64,000 nt of DNA, taken from contig JBDKTO010000036.1 in the NCBI GenBank assembly GCA_039680175.1, positions 1-64,000 of the forward strand, in the 5' to 3' direction. How positions within the stretch are numbered: position 1 is the stretch's first letter; each line of letters opens with the position of its first letter. Positions 53,062-62,490 of the stretch are shown one piece after another. Both the position numbers and the translations under genes were made by a program. This DNA comes from Veillonellales bacterium (GTDB lineage: Bacteria; Bacillota; Negativicutes; JAAYSF01). The notes below the pieces were generated by a model that saw only the letters and a program-made list of their open reading frames with translations, was not told the DNA's origin and made no database searches.

Positions 53062-54171
53062 ATGCGGATAATTTCGCTGTCGCAAGCGCAGCCGGGAATG
53101 GTGATTGCGAGAAATGTGTTCGGTGCCGATGGAGATCTTTTGCTTGCCGGTGGAATGATACTGACGGAAAGTTATATTCGCCGGCTGCGGAGCTTGGGGA
53201 TATATTCTATATATATTGAGAGTTTGTTAGGGGAGAATGTAGAAACTCCGGAAGTATTGCAGGAAAAGACGCGGACTATGGCTGTTGCCAGAATTCAGGA
53301 GACATTTAAAAATTTACGGAAGAGGCAAAGCACCTCTTGTGAAGCAGTCCACAAAATCGCCGCTACAATCGTAGAAGAAATCATGAATAACAAGTGTGCG
53401 ATGGTTCAGTTGACCGATATCCGCACTTTTGACGACTATACGTTTGGTCATTCGGTCAATGTGTGTGTATTGGCGGTGCTGACGGGAATGGCGTTGGGGA
53501 CGATGAACAGGGAGCGGCTGGAAAAGCTGGCGATGGGTGCTTTGCTGCACGACGTAGGCAAGATGATGGTACCGAACGAAATTATAAATAAGCCGGGGAA
53601 ATTGGACGCCGGGGAATGGAAGATTATGCAGCAGCATTCCGCCTACGGTTTTGAAATCCTGCGGACTAAAAGCCGGGATTTGTCAATCATTTCCGCCCAT
53701 GTGGCGTTTCAGCACCACGAAAAATTCAATGGCGAAGGCTACCCGCGGGGATTAAGCGGCGATCATATCCATGAATTCGCCCGCATTGTCGCTGTGGCGG
53801 ATGTGTATGATGCATTGACGTCGGATCGGGTCTATAATAAGGCGATGCAGTTGCAGCAAGCGTATGAAATACTTTTGGCCGAGGCCAATACCCATTTTGA
53901 TCCGGTAATTCTTCAGGCATTTTTAGAGCGCATAGCCATTTATCCGGCAGGATGTCTAGTGGAATTGAATACCGGCGATATCGGGATTGTCGTCAAGGTA
54001 ATACCTAAGTTAGCGACGCGGCCGACAGTCAGGCTGATTGTAAACTGTGACGGGGACAGATATCCGGATAGGCCAGAGATTGATTTGAGTGTTGAGCATA
54101 CGATTTTTGTCCGCAGAGTTTTGGCTGAAGCGGAATTATCCGAGTGGAATACTGATATTACCAGCCAATAG
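53062..54171 (+). CDS. HD-GYP c-di-GMP phosphodiesterase
   Basis: HD-GYP protein (about 369 aa) with the same plan as the one at 40497-41639. The N-terminal region opens AQPGMVIARNVFGADGDLLL, the catalytic domain has LLHDVGKMM and HHEKFNGEGYPRG, and a beta-rich tail follows. The ATG at 53062 follows GAGGGCGG; an in-frame TTG three codons earlier overlaps that site. Third gene of the MCP-cheW operon; it ends before a terminator. Confidence 0.92.
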   Translation: MRIISLSQAQPGMVIARNVFGADGDLLLAGGMILTESYIRRLRSLGIYSIYIESLLGENVETPEVLQEKTRTMAVARIQETFKNLRKRQSTSCEAVHKIAATIVEEIMNNKCAMVQLTDIRTFDDYTFGHSVNVCVLAVLTGMALGTMNRERLEKLAMGALLHDVGKMMVPNEIINKPGKLDAGEWKIMQQHSAYGFEILRTKSRDLSIISAHVAFQHHEKFNGEGYPRGLSGDHIHEFARIVAVADVYDALTSDRVYNKAMQLQQAYEILLAEANTHFDPVILQAFLERIAIYPAGCLVELNTGDIGIVVKVIPKLATRPTVRLIVNCDGDRYPDRPEIDLSVEHTIFVRRVLAEAELSEWNTDITSQ

Positions 54172-54217
54172 AGCGGCTGGTTTGCATAGGTGCCATTTAC
54201 TGTAACTAATATTTTAA

Positions 54218-54259
54218 AAAGCAGTAGAAATCGCTAATTTTGCGTTTTCTACTGCTTTT
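54218..54259 (+). terminator. terminator after the chemotaxis operon
   Basis: AAAGCAGTAGAAA (54218-54230) pairs with TTTCTACTGCTTT (54246-54258). The remaining 225 bases before the next gene are AT-rich and show no clear promoter or gene. Confidence 0.9.
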
Positions 54260-54485
54260 GTGTTTGGCGACGCAGGAGAAAATTTTGACGAATGAAGTAT
54301 AAAATTGAAATTTTCGCTATCGATTTATATTTAATTTTCATGTATTTTAAAGAAGACAGGAATTTTACATAATAGGCCAGAAACATATATCATATTTAAG
54401 AGAGTCATCTAACAAGGTATGAGTGCGTTTCTTTTTATATGTGATGCTCGAATAAATATGGCGAAGATAGAGGTGCGAATTTACA

Positions 54486-55691
54486 TTGGCAGATCAAACT
54501 ATCCAACAAAGACAAACAGGGCGTAAAGCTTTAAGTTTTGGTTGCTCGGCACATTTACTGCATGATGGTATCAGTGATACGTTATATGTTCTGTTTCCTA
54601 TTTGGCAGGCGCAATTCGGCTTATCTTTTACCCAGGTCGGTTTTCTTAAGACCCTGTTTTCCGGGACGATAGCCAGTTTTCAGGTTCCGGCGGGCTTATT
54701 GGCAAATCGTATTGGCGCACTTCGGCTGGTATTATTGGGTACGGTACTGACGTGTATGGCGGTTATGGCGTTTGGCTGGGCGTCTACACCGATTCTGTTA
54801 GGACTTTTTTTGATCCTGGGAGGCTTAGGCGAGAGTGTTCAACATCCCCTGTCATCGTCAATCATTTCAGCGGCGTATCCAGAGGTGAAAGCAAGACGTA
54901 CCGCACTTTCGACTTTTAATGTAGCCGGAGATTTGGGGAAGCTGCTTCTTCCTGGCATAACATCCTTTTTTATTTCCCTTTCCAATTGGGAAATAGCAAC
55001 AAAAGTACTGGCGGTTTTTGGATTATCGGTAGTTTTTATCCTTTACTTGCTTGCCAGAAGGATGAAAGTAGCTGCGAAACCCAGCACAAAGAAACCATCC
55101 TATACACTGCTGGGGCTGAAAGGATATGAAGCTTTTTGGTCTCTTTCCACAATCGGGGTCATTGATAGTGCAACCAGGATGGGGTTTTTGACCTTCTTTC
55201 CTTTTCTGCTAAGAGAGAAAGGTGCTGATATTACCACGATAGGGCTGGCGTTAACATTAATTTTCGCCGGTGGTGCCGTTGGAAAATTAGCCTGCGGTGT
55301 GTTAGCAACACGATTGGGGATTTTGCGCAGCGTAATAGTAACTGAAATCATTACCGCTGTATGCATTGGCGGAATGATGATATTGCCTTTGGGAAATGCG
55401 ATCCTATTAGCTTCGATACTGGGAATCGCGCTTAACGGTACTTCATCCGTTCTTTATGGCAGTGTTCCTGAGCTGGTTTCAGAAGAAAAACGCAGCCAAT
55501 CTTTTGCTTTGTTTTATACTGCGACTATTGGTGCCGGGGCTATATCACCGCCGGTTTACGGCTTTGTAAGTGATGTGGTTGGAATTCAAACTACAGTCGT
55601 CATTATTGCTCTGATTGTTTTGCTTACCATTCCCTTAACCGTACCCCTGCGCGGCAAACTGGGGACAGCTGCAACGGTTCAAAGACATTAA
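54486..55691 (+). CDS. MFS transporter, fosmidomycin-resistance-like
   Basis: Twelve-segment MFS protein (401 aa). The opening AHLLHDGISDTLYVLFPIWQ followed by LSFTQVGFLKTLFSG is typical of the Fsr-like efflux group, and AGLLANRIGALRL is the loop 2-3 signature. TTG start at 54486 behind GAGGTG. Isolated gene with a terminator behind it; substrate unknown. Confidence 0.83.
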   Translation: MADQTIQQRQTGRKALSFGCSAHLLHDGISDTLYVLFPIWQAQFGLSFTQVGFLKTLFSGTIASFQVPAGLLANRIGALRLVLLGTVLTCMAVMAFGWASTPILLGLFLILGGLGESVQHPLSSSIISAAYPEVKARRTALSTFNVAGDLGKLLLPGITSFFISLSNWEIATKVLAVFGLSVVFILYLLARRMKVAAKPSTKKPSYTLLGLKGYEAFWSLSTIGVIDSATRMGFLTFFPFLLREKGADITTIGLALTLIFAGGAVGKLACGVLATRLGILRSVIVTEIITAVCIGGMMILPLGNAILLASILGIALNGTSSVLYGSVPELVSEEKRSQSFALFYTATIGAGAISPPVYGFVSDVVGIQTTVVIIALIVLLTIPLTVPLRGKLGTAATVQRH

Positions 55692-55716
55692 AACGGTAAG
55701 CAGACTTTTGACGAAA

Positions 55717-55760
55717 ACGGCCAAAATCATTGATAAAATAAATGATTTTGACCGTCTTTT
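55717..55760. terminator. terminator between convergent MFS and nifU genes
   Basis: AAAATCATT (55723-55731) pairs with AATGATTTT (55741-55749), extended by ACGG/CCGT across one mismatch, with TTTT on the + side and AAAA before it, so it can act in both directions. Confidence 0.85.
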
Positions 55761-55773
55761 AACGTACTATAAT

Positions 55774-56202
55774 TTACTCACCGTGGACTTGGGCATGAAT
55801 ATCGTTATGTTCCTTAATGTCCCAGGGCTCCAACCCGATGGAAACACGATAATCGTTAATGGCCTTGTGGACAGCCTCTTCCGCCAGCACGGAACAGTGC
55901 ATTTTTACCGGCGGAAGTCCGTCAAGGGCTTCCGCGACTGCCTTATTGCTCAGTTCCCAGGCTTCTTCCAGGGTTTTGCCTTTAATCATTTCCGTTGCCA
56001 TGCTGGAAGAGGCGATGGCAGAACCGCAGCCGAAGGTATTAAATTTTACATCCTCAATACGATTATCTTTGACCTTTAAATATATTTTCATAATATCGCC
56101 GCAGACCGGATTGCCGACTTCGCCAACTCCGTTGGCATCGTCAATTTCGCCGACATTTCTGGGATTCATAAAATGATCCATTACTTTTTTACTGTACTTC
56201 AT
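55774..56202 (-). CDS. nifU: Fe-S cluster scaffold protein (NifU/IscU)
   Basis: Scaffold (142 aa) on which Fe-S clusters are built. The three ligand Cys are in GNPVCGD, NTFGCGSAIASSS and KMHCSVLAEEA. It is the N-terminal IscU-type domain only. The ATG at 56202 follows AAGGAGG and replaces a longer frame. It lies 2 bases behind the cysteine desulfurase gene. Confidence 0.95.
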   Translation of the reverse strand: MKYSKKVMDHFMNPRNVGEIDDANGVGEVGNPVCGDIMKIYLKVKDNRIEDVKFNTFGCGSAIASSSMATEMIKGKTLEEAWELSNKAVAEALDGLPPVKMHCSVLAEEAVHKAINDYRVSIGLEPWDIKEHNDIHAQVHGE

Positions 56203-56204
56203 AG

Positions 56205-57392
56205 TTAATTGCCTCCTTGCTTTAAATATTCTTTCCATAAGGGGGACATATCGCGCAGCCGCTGCACAATTCCCGGCAGTACTTCGATGGTGTAGTCGAT
56301 ATCCTCTTCCGTTGTGGCGCTTCCCAGAGTAAGCCGCAGTGAGCCATGAGCAATTTCATGGGGCAGCCCGATAGCTAATAGGACATGGGAAGGATCAAGG
56401 GAGCCGGAGGTGCAGGCACTGCCGCTGGAGGCGGAGATGCCTTTGCTGTCCAGCAGCAGCAGCAGAGATTCGCCTTCAATGAACCGAAAGCACATATTGA
56501 CATTTCCCGGCAGACGCTTGTCCCCGGCGGGACCGTTCAGTTTGCTGTGGGGAATAGAGGAAAGACCTTGAATCAGCTTATCCCGCAAACGGCGTAAACG
56601 CTCGCTCTCTCCTTGTATGTCGGCTGTTGCCATTTCAATGGCTTTGCCTAAGCCGACGATGCCGGCAATATTTTCCGTGCCGGCTCTTCTGCCTCGTTCC
56701 TGCCCGCCGCCGTGAATCAGATTTTCGATTTTTACGCCTTTACGGATATAGAGGACGCCAACGCCTTTCGGTCCGTAAATTTTGTGACCGGCCATTGATA
56801 ACAGATCGACATTCAGGGCTTTTACATCAATCGGCACATGCCCGACTGCCTGTACGGCATCGGTATGAAAGTAGATCTTTTTCTCCCGGCAGATTTTGGC
56901 GATTTCACTGATCGGCTCAATAGTGCCGATTTCATTGTTGGCAAACATGATCGAAACCAGAATGGTTTTGTCGGTAATTGCCTGGCGCAGTTCATCAAGG
57001 TTGATAAAACCTTGGGAATCAACCGGCAGATAGGTGACTTCGAATCCGTTCTTTTCTAAAAACTGGCAAGCGTGTAAGACAGCATGATGTTCAATTTTGG
57101 TGGTTATAATATGATTTCCCCGATTTTTATTGGCAAAGGCGATGCCTTTTAAAGCCCAGTTATCCCCTTCGGAGCCGCCGCCGGTGAAAAAGATTTCGCT
57201 TTTATCGGCGTTCAGGGCTTTGGCTGCTTGTTCCCGGGCCTCATCAATGGCTGTTTCCGTGATCCGTGCCAGGGAGTAGATGGAAGAAGGATTGCCGTAA
57301 TAAGTATTCAGATAGGGGAGCATTTCATCGAAAACTTCCGGTTTGATGTAGGTTGTTGCCGAATGATCCAGATAAATATGTTTGTCACTCAT
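56205..57392 (-). CDS. nifS: cysteine desulfurase (NifS/IscS)
   Basis: PLP enzyme (about 395 aa) that takes sulfur from cysteine for cluster assembly. It starts IYLDHSATTYIKPEV. The PLP Lys is in MAGHKIYGPKG, and the catalytic Cys loop is SSGSACTSGS. The ATG at 57392 follows AAGGAAGG and overlaps the end of the Rrf2 gene by 8 bases, so translation is coupled. Confidence 0.95.
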   Translation of the reverse strand: MSDKHIYLDHSATTYIKPEVFDEMLPYLNTYYGNPSSIYSLARITETAIDEAREQAAKALNADKSEIFFTGGGSEGDNWALKGIAFANKNRGNHIITTKIEHHAVLHACQFLEKNGFEVTYLPVDSQGFINLDELRQAITDKTILVSIMFANNEIGTIEPISEIAKICREKKIYFHTDAVQAVGHVPIDVKALNVDLLSMAGHKIYGPKGVGVLYIRKGVKIENLIHGGGQERGRRAGTENIAGIVGLGKAIEMATADIQGESERLRRLRDKLIQGLSSIPHSKLNGPAGDKRLPGNVNMCFRFIEGESLLLLLDSKGISASSGSACTSGSLDPSHVLLAIGLPHEIAHGSLRLTLGSATTEEDIDYTIEVLPGIVQRLRDMSPLWKEYLKQGGN

Positions 57393-57825
57393 GAGTAGCA
57401 CCTTCCTTGTTGTTTTTCATTTTAGTATAGTCATCAACCATATCCCCCAGGGTGGTCGACTTTAGCACGCTGTCAATACTTTCTTTGATTCGGACCCAGA
57501 GAAGCCTGGTCGGACAGCAGTCGATATTAGTGCAGGAAGTATCTTCAATGCAGTCGGATATCTCAATAGAGCCTTCGAGAACATCCATAATATCGTAGAC
57601 GGTTATTTCCTGGGGCGGTCTGCTTAAAGTATAGCCGCCGTAGGCACCACGGATGCTCTTGATGATGCCGGCTTTGCGGAGCTGGGCAAATAATTGTTCC
57701 AAATAGCATTCCGATACGTTTTGCCTTTCCGCAATTGATTTTATGGAGATGTGTTCTTTCCCATAGTGGATCGCAAGATCTACTGCCGCTTTTACTCCAT
57801 AGCGGCCTTTGGTTGATAATTTCAT
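57385..57825 (-). CDS. iscR: Rrf2/IscR-type Fe-S-sensing regulator
   Basis: Rrf2-family repressor (146 aa). Winged helix with KAAVDLAIHYG and SECYLEQLFAQLRKAGII. The sensing region has three Cys spaced as in E. coli IscR (C-x5-C-x5-C, with one extra Cys adjacent), suggesting a 2Fe-2S ligand set. It leads the nifS-nifU operon and probably represses it when clusters are sufficient. Confidence 0.92.
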   Translation of the reverse strand: MKLSTKGRYGVKAAVDLAIHYGKEHISIKSIAERQNVSECYLEQLFAQLRKAGIIKSIRGAYGGYTLSRPPQEITVYDIMDVLEGSIEISDCIEDTSCTNIDCCPTRLLWVRIKESIDSVLKSTTLGDMVDDYTKMKNNKEGATHE

Positions 57826-57847
57826 TGAACTTCACCACCATTAATCC

Positions 57848-57898
57848 TAGTAATATACTATGCATTATTAGAGTAACAAATCCGATGAATTTTGTCAA
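57848..57898 (-). promoter_or_regulatory. iscR promoter and candidate operator
   Basis: On the minus strand TTGACA (57898-57893), a 17-bp spacer and TACTCT (57875-57870). Just downstream lies the dyad TAGTA-TAT-TACTA (57860-57848), 23 bases before the start codon; position and symmetry suit an Rrf2 autoregulatory site. Confidence 0.6.
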
Positions 57899-58017
57899 CA
57901 TTAAAAATAAAAATTATCGGCTGGCGGGAAGTTGATGCAATTACAACTATTTGCTGAGCGATGAGCCATGTTCCGACCGGTTATGCCCTGATACGTCAAC
58001 AGCCAATCGCCCCGTGC

Positions 58018-58896
58018 TCACTTCCTGAACCATTCCGCGACAAAGTCTTTGAACCGCTTGGCTGCCGGCGATAAATACCGGCCTTTTTTCCAGGCAATTC
58101 TGATAGTACGGGAACAGGCAGGATTGGAGATAGGTAAAAAAACAGTATTTATATGTTCCAGACCAGGACTTTGGGGGATAAGTGCGACTCCAAGGCGGGC
58201 CTCCACCAGTCCGGCGACGGTCATAATCTCTTCCCCTTCAAAGGTTATCAACGGATGAATAGATGCAGCCTTAAACAATTGATCCATCAAAACCCGGAGA
58301 CCATAATTTTCCTTGAAAGTAATTATCGGCTCATGGGCGATTTCCTCCAAGGCAATTTGAGACCGCCCGGCCAGATGGTGATTGGAGGGAACGCAGACGA
58401 AAATTTTTTCCTTATAGAGGTCGGCCCATTCGATAGAATCATTCGTTGGCATATCGGAGCAAAGACAGAGATCAATTTCTCCCAGCATAAGCTGATGCAA
58501 CAAGAGAGGAGCGCCGTTTTGATATAGCTTAAATTCAATTTGGGGATAGCGATTGCGAAAGCTCCCTAATAGATTGGGTACGATATTCAATCCCAAAGAA
58601 TGTAAAAAAGCTAAAGCGATACTGCCATGTTCCGGATTGAGTAAATCAAGGATGATTTGTTTGCCTGCGGCAATTTCATGCAGAGCCCTTTCCACATGTT
58701 CTAAAAATATTTTTCCGTGATTATTTAAAATAATACTTTTTCCGCAACGCTCAAACAGGGGAAAGCCGAGTTCATTTTCCAATTTGGCAATCGAACGGCT
58801 GAGAGCTGACTGGGACAAGGCTAATTTCTCGGCAGCATGGGTAAAATGCTGCATTTCGGCCAATGTTTTAAAGTAAATAAGCTGGTTCCATTCCAA
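58018..58896 (-). CDS. LysR-family transcriptional regulator
   Basis: LysR protein (292 aa). The helix-turn-helix (FTHAAEKLALSQSALSRSIA, then KLENELGFPLFERCGKS) is canonical, followed by the two-lobed effector domain. It is divergent from an MFS gene, with ATCATG-N9-CATGAT between them. Very likely controls that carrier; effector unknown. Confidence 0.93.
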   Translation of the reverse strand: MEWNQLIYFKTLAEMQHFTHAAEKLALSQSALSRSIAKLENELGFPLFERCGKSIILNNHGKIFLEHVERALHEIAAGKQIILDLLNPEHGSIALAFLHSLGLNIVPNLLGSFRNRYPQIEFKLYQNGAPLLLHQLMLGEIDLCLCSDMPTNDSIEWADLYKEKIFVCVPSNHHLAGRSQIALEEIAHEPIITFKENYGLRVLMDQLFKAASIHPLITFEGEEIMTVAGLVEARLGVALIPQSPGLEHINTVFLPISNPACSRTIRIAWKKGRYLSPAAKRFKDFVAEWFRK

Positions 58897-58972
58897 AATA
58901 CATACCTTCTTTTTTTCGCTGTAAAATTATCATACTCGAATTGACAAAAATTATCTATGATTTTTGCAAAAC

Positions 58973-58993
58973 ATCATGCATAATAAACATGAT
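58973..58993. promoter_or_regulatory. LysR operator candidate (dyad)
   Basis: ATCATG (58973-58978) and CATGAT (58988-58993) form a perfect 6-bp dyad separated by nine bases, between the divergent LysR and MFS genes. Confidence 0.6.
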
Positions 58994-59082
58994 TATTATA
59001 CTGATAATGCATTGGACGTATTATAAAATAAGGTCTACTATAGAGAAAAGACAAACCCATTGTTGGTGAAAGGTTGATTGGG

Positions 59083-60300
59083 ATGAATAACTATATACAA
59101 AAAGGAACTCCCCAGTATTGGAGGGCTCTTTCTGCTTTGTTTTTAGGAACTTTGGCAGCTTTTGGCGTGATGTATTGCACACAGCCTCTTATTCCGGTTT
59201 TTTCGAAGGAGTTTGCCTTAACTCCTTCCGTTGCCAGTTTGGCCATGTCCTTTACCAGCGGCGGAATGGCATTATCCATGCTGGCCATTGCCGGCCTGGC
59301 CGGTTTTTTGGATCGAAAAATAACCATGGCTGTTTCTTTGTTTGGTTCGGCTGTTTTGACGGTGGCTGTTGTTCTTAGCAGCGATTTCACCACTATTTTG
59401 CTTTGCCGGGCGGCTCAGGGAATTTTGCTGGCAGGTTTTCCCGCCATTGCCATGGCGTATATCAATGAAGAATTTGAACCGGGAATTACCGGCTTGGTGA
59501 TCGGAGTTTATATTAGCGGAACATCCATCGGCGGGCTATGCTCCCGGCTGCTGGTCAGTGCTCTGACGGATTTTTTCTCCTGGAAGATTGCCTTGGGATG
59601 TATTGGATTGTTAGGCTTTTTTATCGGTATCTGGTTTTGGTTTGGAATTCCCCAGTCCAAACATTTCGTGCCGCAGAAGCATTTACCGCAGAATATGGGA
59701 AGCGATCTACTGCAAAATTTGCGTAACCCCCTGATTCTCCGGCTCTATTTGATTGCTTTTGCCATTATGGGATCTTTTATGGCGGTCTATAATTTTATTG
59801 GTTATTCCTTAATGGCGCCGCCGTATAATTTCAGTCAGACGGCAGTTGGCGGCTTGTTTACCCTCTATTTGATCGGCACTTTCAGTTCCACCTTTATGGG
59901 CGGTATGGCCGACCGGCATGGCAATGCCAAAATTCTCTGTTTGTCCATTTTTTTGATGCTGTTCGGCGGCATTGTTACTTTGGCCGCTAGTTTGATCATC
60001 AAGATTATTGGTTTGGCTATTTTTACCTTTGGCTTTTTCGGCAGCCATTCCACAGCCTGCAGCTGGGTAGGAAAAAGCTGTTTGGGAGATAAGGCACGGG
60101 CCGCTTCCCTGTACCTGCTTTTTTATTATTTTGGCGCCAGTGTGATTGGAACCGCCGGTGGGGTGTTTTTATTCCACTACGGCTGGCCGGGCGTGATTTT
60201 ACTTGTCGGCGTTGTTCTGGGAGGATCATTGCTGCTTTCCGCAGTATTAATATTGAAGAAAACGCACCATGGACGGTTGATCGATTTTCATTTTCAATAG
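59083..60300 (+). CDS. MFS transporter
   Basis: Twelve-segment MFS carrier (about 405 aa) of the YnfM-like group. FGVMYCTQPLIPVFSKEF is in helix 1, and LAGFLDRKITMAVS forms loop 2-3. The second half has GGMADRHGNAKILCL at the equivalent loop. The ATG at 59083 follows GAAAGG; a TTG three codons earlier is less likely. Paired with the divergent LysR gene. Confidence 0.87.
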   Translation: MNNYIQKGTPQYWRALSALFLGTLAAFGVMYCTQPLIPVFSKEFALTPSVASLAMSFTSGGMALSMLAIAGLAGFLDRKITMAVSLFGSAVLTVAVVLSSDFTTILLCRAAQGILLAGFPAIAMAYINEEFEPGITGLVIGVYISGTSIGGLCSRLLVSALTDFFSWKIALGCIGLLGFFIGIWFWFGIPQSKHFVPQKHLPQNMGSDLLQNLRNPLILRLYLIAFAIMGSFMAVYNFIGYSLMAPPYNFSQTAVGGLFTLYLIGTFSSTFMGGMADRHGNAKILCLSIFLMLFGGIVTLAASLIIKIIGLAIFTFGFFGSHSTACSWVGKSCLGDKARAASLYLLFYYFGASVIGTAGGVFLFHYGWPGVILLVGVVLGGSLLLSAVLILKKTHHGRLIDFHFQ

Positions 60301-60399
60301 AAAATTTAACTCCAATTCCCGCAAAAAAAGGACAATTTTCTATCAATACTGAATTGTAAAAAATATAGCGGTTCTTTGCTTGCGGGGAGGGTTATTTCT

Positions 60400-62298
60400 A
60401 TGCTTGAAAATCAGCACGTGGTTACAGTTGGTATTGTTTCACCGTTTGATACTTTTACGCGTCAGGCCCGGCTTCTGGCCGGCACGATTCCCAATATCAA
60501 GCTGGAGATATATGAAGCAGCTTTGGAAAAAAGCCGCGACATAGTCAGTAAACTGACCGACCGGCGGGTGGATGTTGTCGTCAGCCGGGGTGCTACTGCC
60601 GAATACTTGAAGCCATATACTCAATTACCGGTAGTGAGTTGTAACATTACCTTCTATGATTTGGCTCTTGCCTGCCGTAAAGCGAAACAATACGGCAGTA
60701 AAATTGCCATTATCCTTTTCGGCTCCAGCGACTTTGATATCCCATTTCTGTCGGAACTGCTTGGTATCCAAATTGTTCATATTCCCAGCTATACTAATTC
60801 ATTGGAAATTAAACGGGGTATTGACTCTTCAGTTGCCCAGGGATACAAAGTTATTGTCGGCAGCGCCCTGGCTGTCAGCTATGCTGAAAAGATGGGAATT
60901 CCGGGACTGGTAGTGGAGTCGTCATCTCAGTCAATACAGGATGCTATTGCTGTTGCCGCTCACTTGGCCCGGGTTCGCCGGGCAGAGCGGGAACAGGCGG
61001 AAAAGATGCGGGTTATTCTTGATTTTGCCTATAGCGGTGTCATTGCTGTCGATGCTCGGGGCAGGATTGAGGTATTCAATGAAACAGCCAGGAAAATTAT
61101 CGGCGTGACCAGAGACTGCATTGGCCGGAACATCGAACAGGTCGTTCCGAATACCCGCTTGCCTGAAGTCGTCAAAAAAAACGAACCACAGATTGGTGAA
61201 ATTCAGCGAATTAGCGCTGCAACCTCCATATTGACCAGCCGGGTTCCCTTATTGGTGGAAGGGGAAGTTATCGGTGCAGTGGCTACTTTTAACGAAGCCA
61301 CTCACATTCAACGCTGGGAGCAGAAACTGCGGAAAGAACTGATAGGCAAGGGGTTGGTTGCGAAAAAAACATTTGATGATATCTGCCGCTGCAGTGCTCC
61401 GCTGAAGGACGCGGTGGAAAAGGCTAAACAGTTTGCCGCTTCTGATCTTCCGGTCCTGATTTATGGTGAAACCGGCACAGGGAAAGAAGGCTTTGCCCAA
61501 AGTATTCACAATGCCAGTTCCCGGTCATCCGGTCCCTTTGTAGCCATTAATTGTTCCGCATTGCCGGAAACACTGCTGGAAAGCGAACTGTTTGGCTATG
61601 AAGAAGGTGCGTTTTCCGGCGCTCGGCGCGGCGGCAAGCATGGTTTATTTGAACTTGCCCATGGCGGGACTATTTTTCTGGATGAAATCGGCAGTATTTC
61701 TGTTTCCCTGCAGTCCCGCCTGCTGCGAGTATTACAGGAAAAGGAAGTGATGCGGGTGGGATCCGACCGGATCATTCCCGTCGATTTCCGTTTGATTACG
61801 GCTACTAATGTTGATTTGGCCGGCCAATTGCGGGAGGGAAAATTCCGTTCCGATTTATATTTCCGCATCAATGTTCTCCGTTTGCCATTGCCTGCTTTGC
61901 GGCAGTGCCCCGAAGATATATCCTATTTAGCCGGAGTTTTTCTGGAACGGGCGGGACTGAACACAGAGGAGATACTGACTCCGGCTGCATTTTCCCGGCT
62001 GCAGCAATATTCCTGGCCGGGAAATATTCGTGAATTGGAGTCCTTTTGCCGGCGACTGGCTATTTTGTCGAAAAGCCAGTCGATAGAAGAGATTCTGGAC
62101 GAATTTACCAACGAGCTGCAGCCGCCTTCGGCCGCTCCAGAACTGACGAAGCCGGATATTGTTTTGACTATTGGCCCCTGGCAGGAAATGGAACGGGAGA
62201 TTTTTCATCAGGCTGTCCGGCATTTTGGCAATAACCGCACGCTGGCCGCTAAAATCATGGAAATTAGCCGCTCGACCTTATGGAAGAAAATGAAATAA
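60400..62298 (+). CDS. sigma-54 activator, PrpR-N + PAS + AAA+ (GAFSGA loop)
   Basis: Sigma-54 enhancer-binding protein (about 632 aa). PrpR-type sensor (residues about 5-200), PAS domain (about 205-305), then an AAA+ core with GETGTGKE, a GAFSGA loop (Thr replaced by Ser) and GTIFLDEIGS. The Fis-type end is NRTLAAKIMEISRSTLWKKM. The ATG at 60400 follows GGGAGGG. Downstream lie two dyads, a perfect -24/-12 promoter and a PrpB-like lyase gene, the expected target; PrpR itself senses 2-methylcitrate in enteric bacteria. Confidence 0.93.
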   Translation: MLENQHVVTVGIVSPFDTFTRQARLLAGTIPNIKLEIYEAALEKSRDIVSKLTDRRVDVVVSRGATAEYLKPYTQLPVVSCNITFYDLALACRKAKQYGSKIAIILFGSSDFDIPFLSELLGIQIVHIPSYTNSLEIKRGIDSSVAQGYKVIVGSALAVSYAEKMGIPGLVVESSSQSIQDAIAVAAHLARVRRAEREQAEKMRVILDFAYSGVIAVDARGRIEVFNETARKIIGVTRDCIGRNIEQVVPNTRLPEVVKKNEPQIGEIQRISAATSILTSRVPLLVEGEVIGAVATFNEATHIQRWEQKLRKELIGKGLVAKKTFDDICRCSAPLKDAVEKAKQFAASDLPVLIYGETGTGKEGFAQSIHNASSRSSGPFVAINCSALPETLLESELFGYEEGAFSGARRGGKHGLFELAHGGTIFLDEIGSISVSLQSRLLRVLQEKEVMRVGSDRIIPVDFRLITATNVDLAGQLREGKFRSDLYFRINVLRLPLPALRQCPEDISYLAGVFLERAGLNTEEILTPAAFSRLQQYSWPGNIRELESFCRRLAILSKSQSIEEILDEFTNELQPPSAAPELTKPDIVLTIGPWQEMEREIFHQAVRHFGNNRTLAAKIMEISRSTLWKKMK

Positions 62299-62312
62299 TA
62301 TGAAATGTTTAA

Positions 62313-62380
62313 ATGGCGCACATCGTTTGCACCATTGTTTTATTTTTGAACGATATTTTTAAATATAGAAAGAAATATCG
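62313..62380. promoter_or_regulatory. two dyads, candidate activator sites
   Basis: ATGGCGCA (62313-62320) with TGCACCAT (62328-62335), one mismatch, and CGATATTT (62351-62358) with AAATATCG (62373-62380), perfect. They lie 13-80 bases upstream of the sigma-54 promoter. Confidence 0.55.
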
Positions 62381-62392
62381 CAATATTCCCAT

Positions 62393-62408
62393 TGGCACGA
62401 ATATTGCA
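62393..62408 (+). promoter_or_regulatory. sigma-54 promoter of the lyase gene
   Basis: TGGCACGAATATTGCA, a consensus -24/-12 element, 83 bases before the lyase ATG. Confidence 0.92.
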
Positions 62409-62490
62409 TAATAGTAAGGTATTAGGTTGCGAGCTAAAATTATCATACCTTTGATTATTTATCTATAATAAATTGAAGGAGTGTTGTTAA

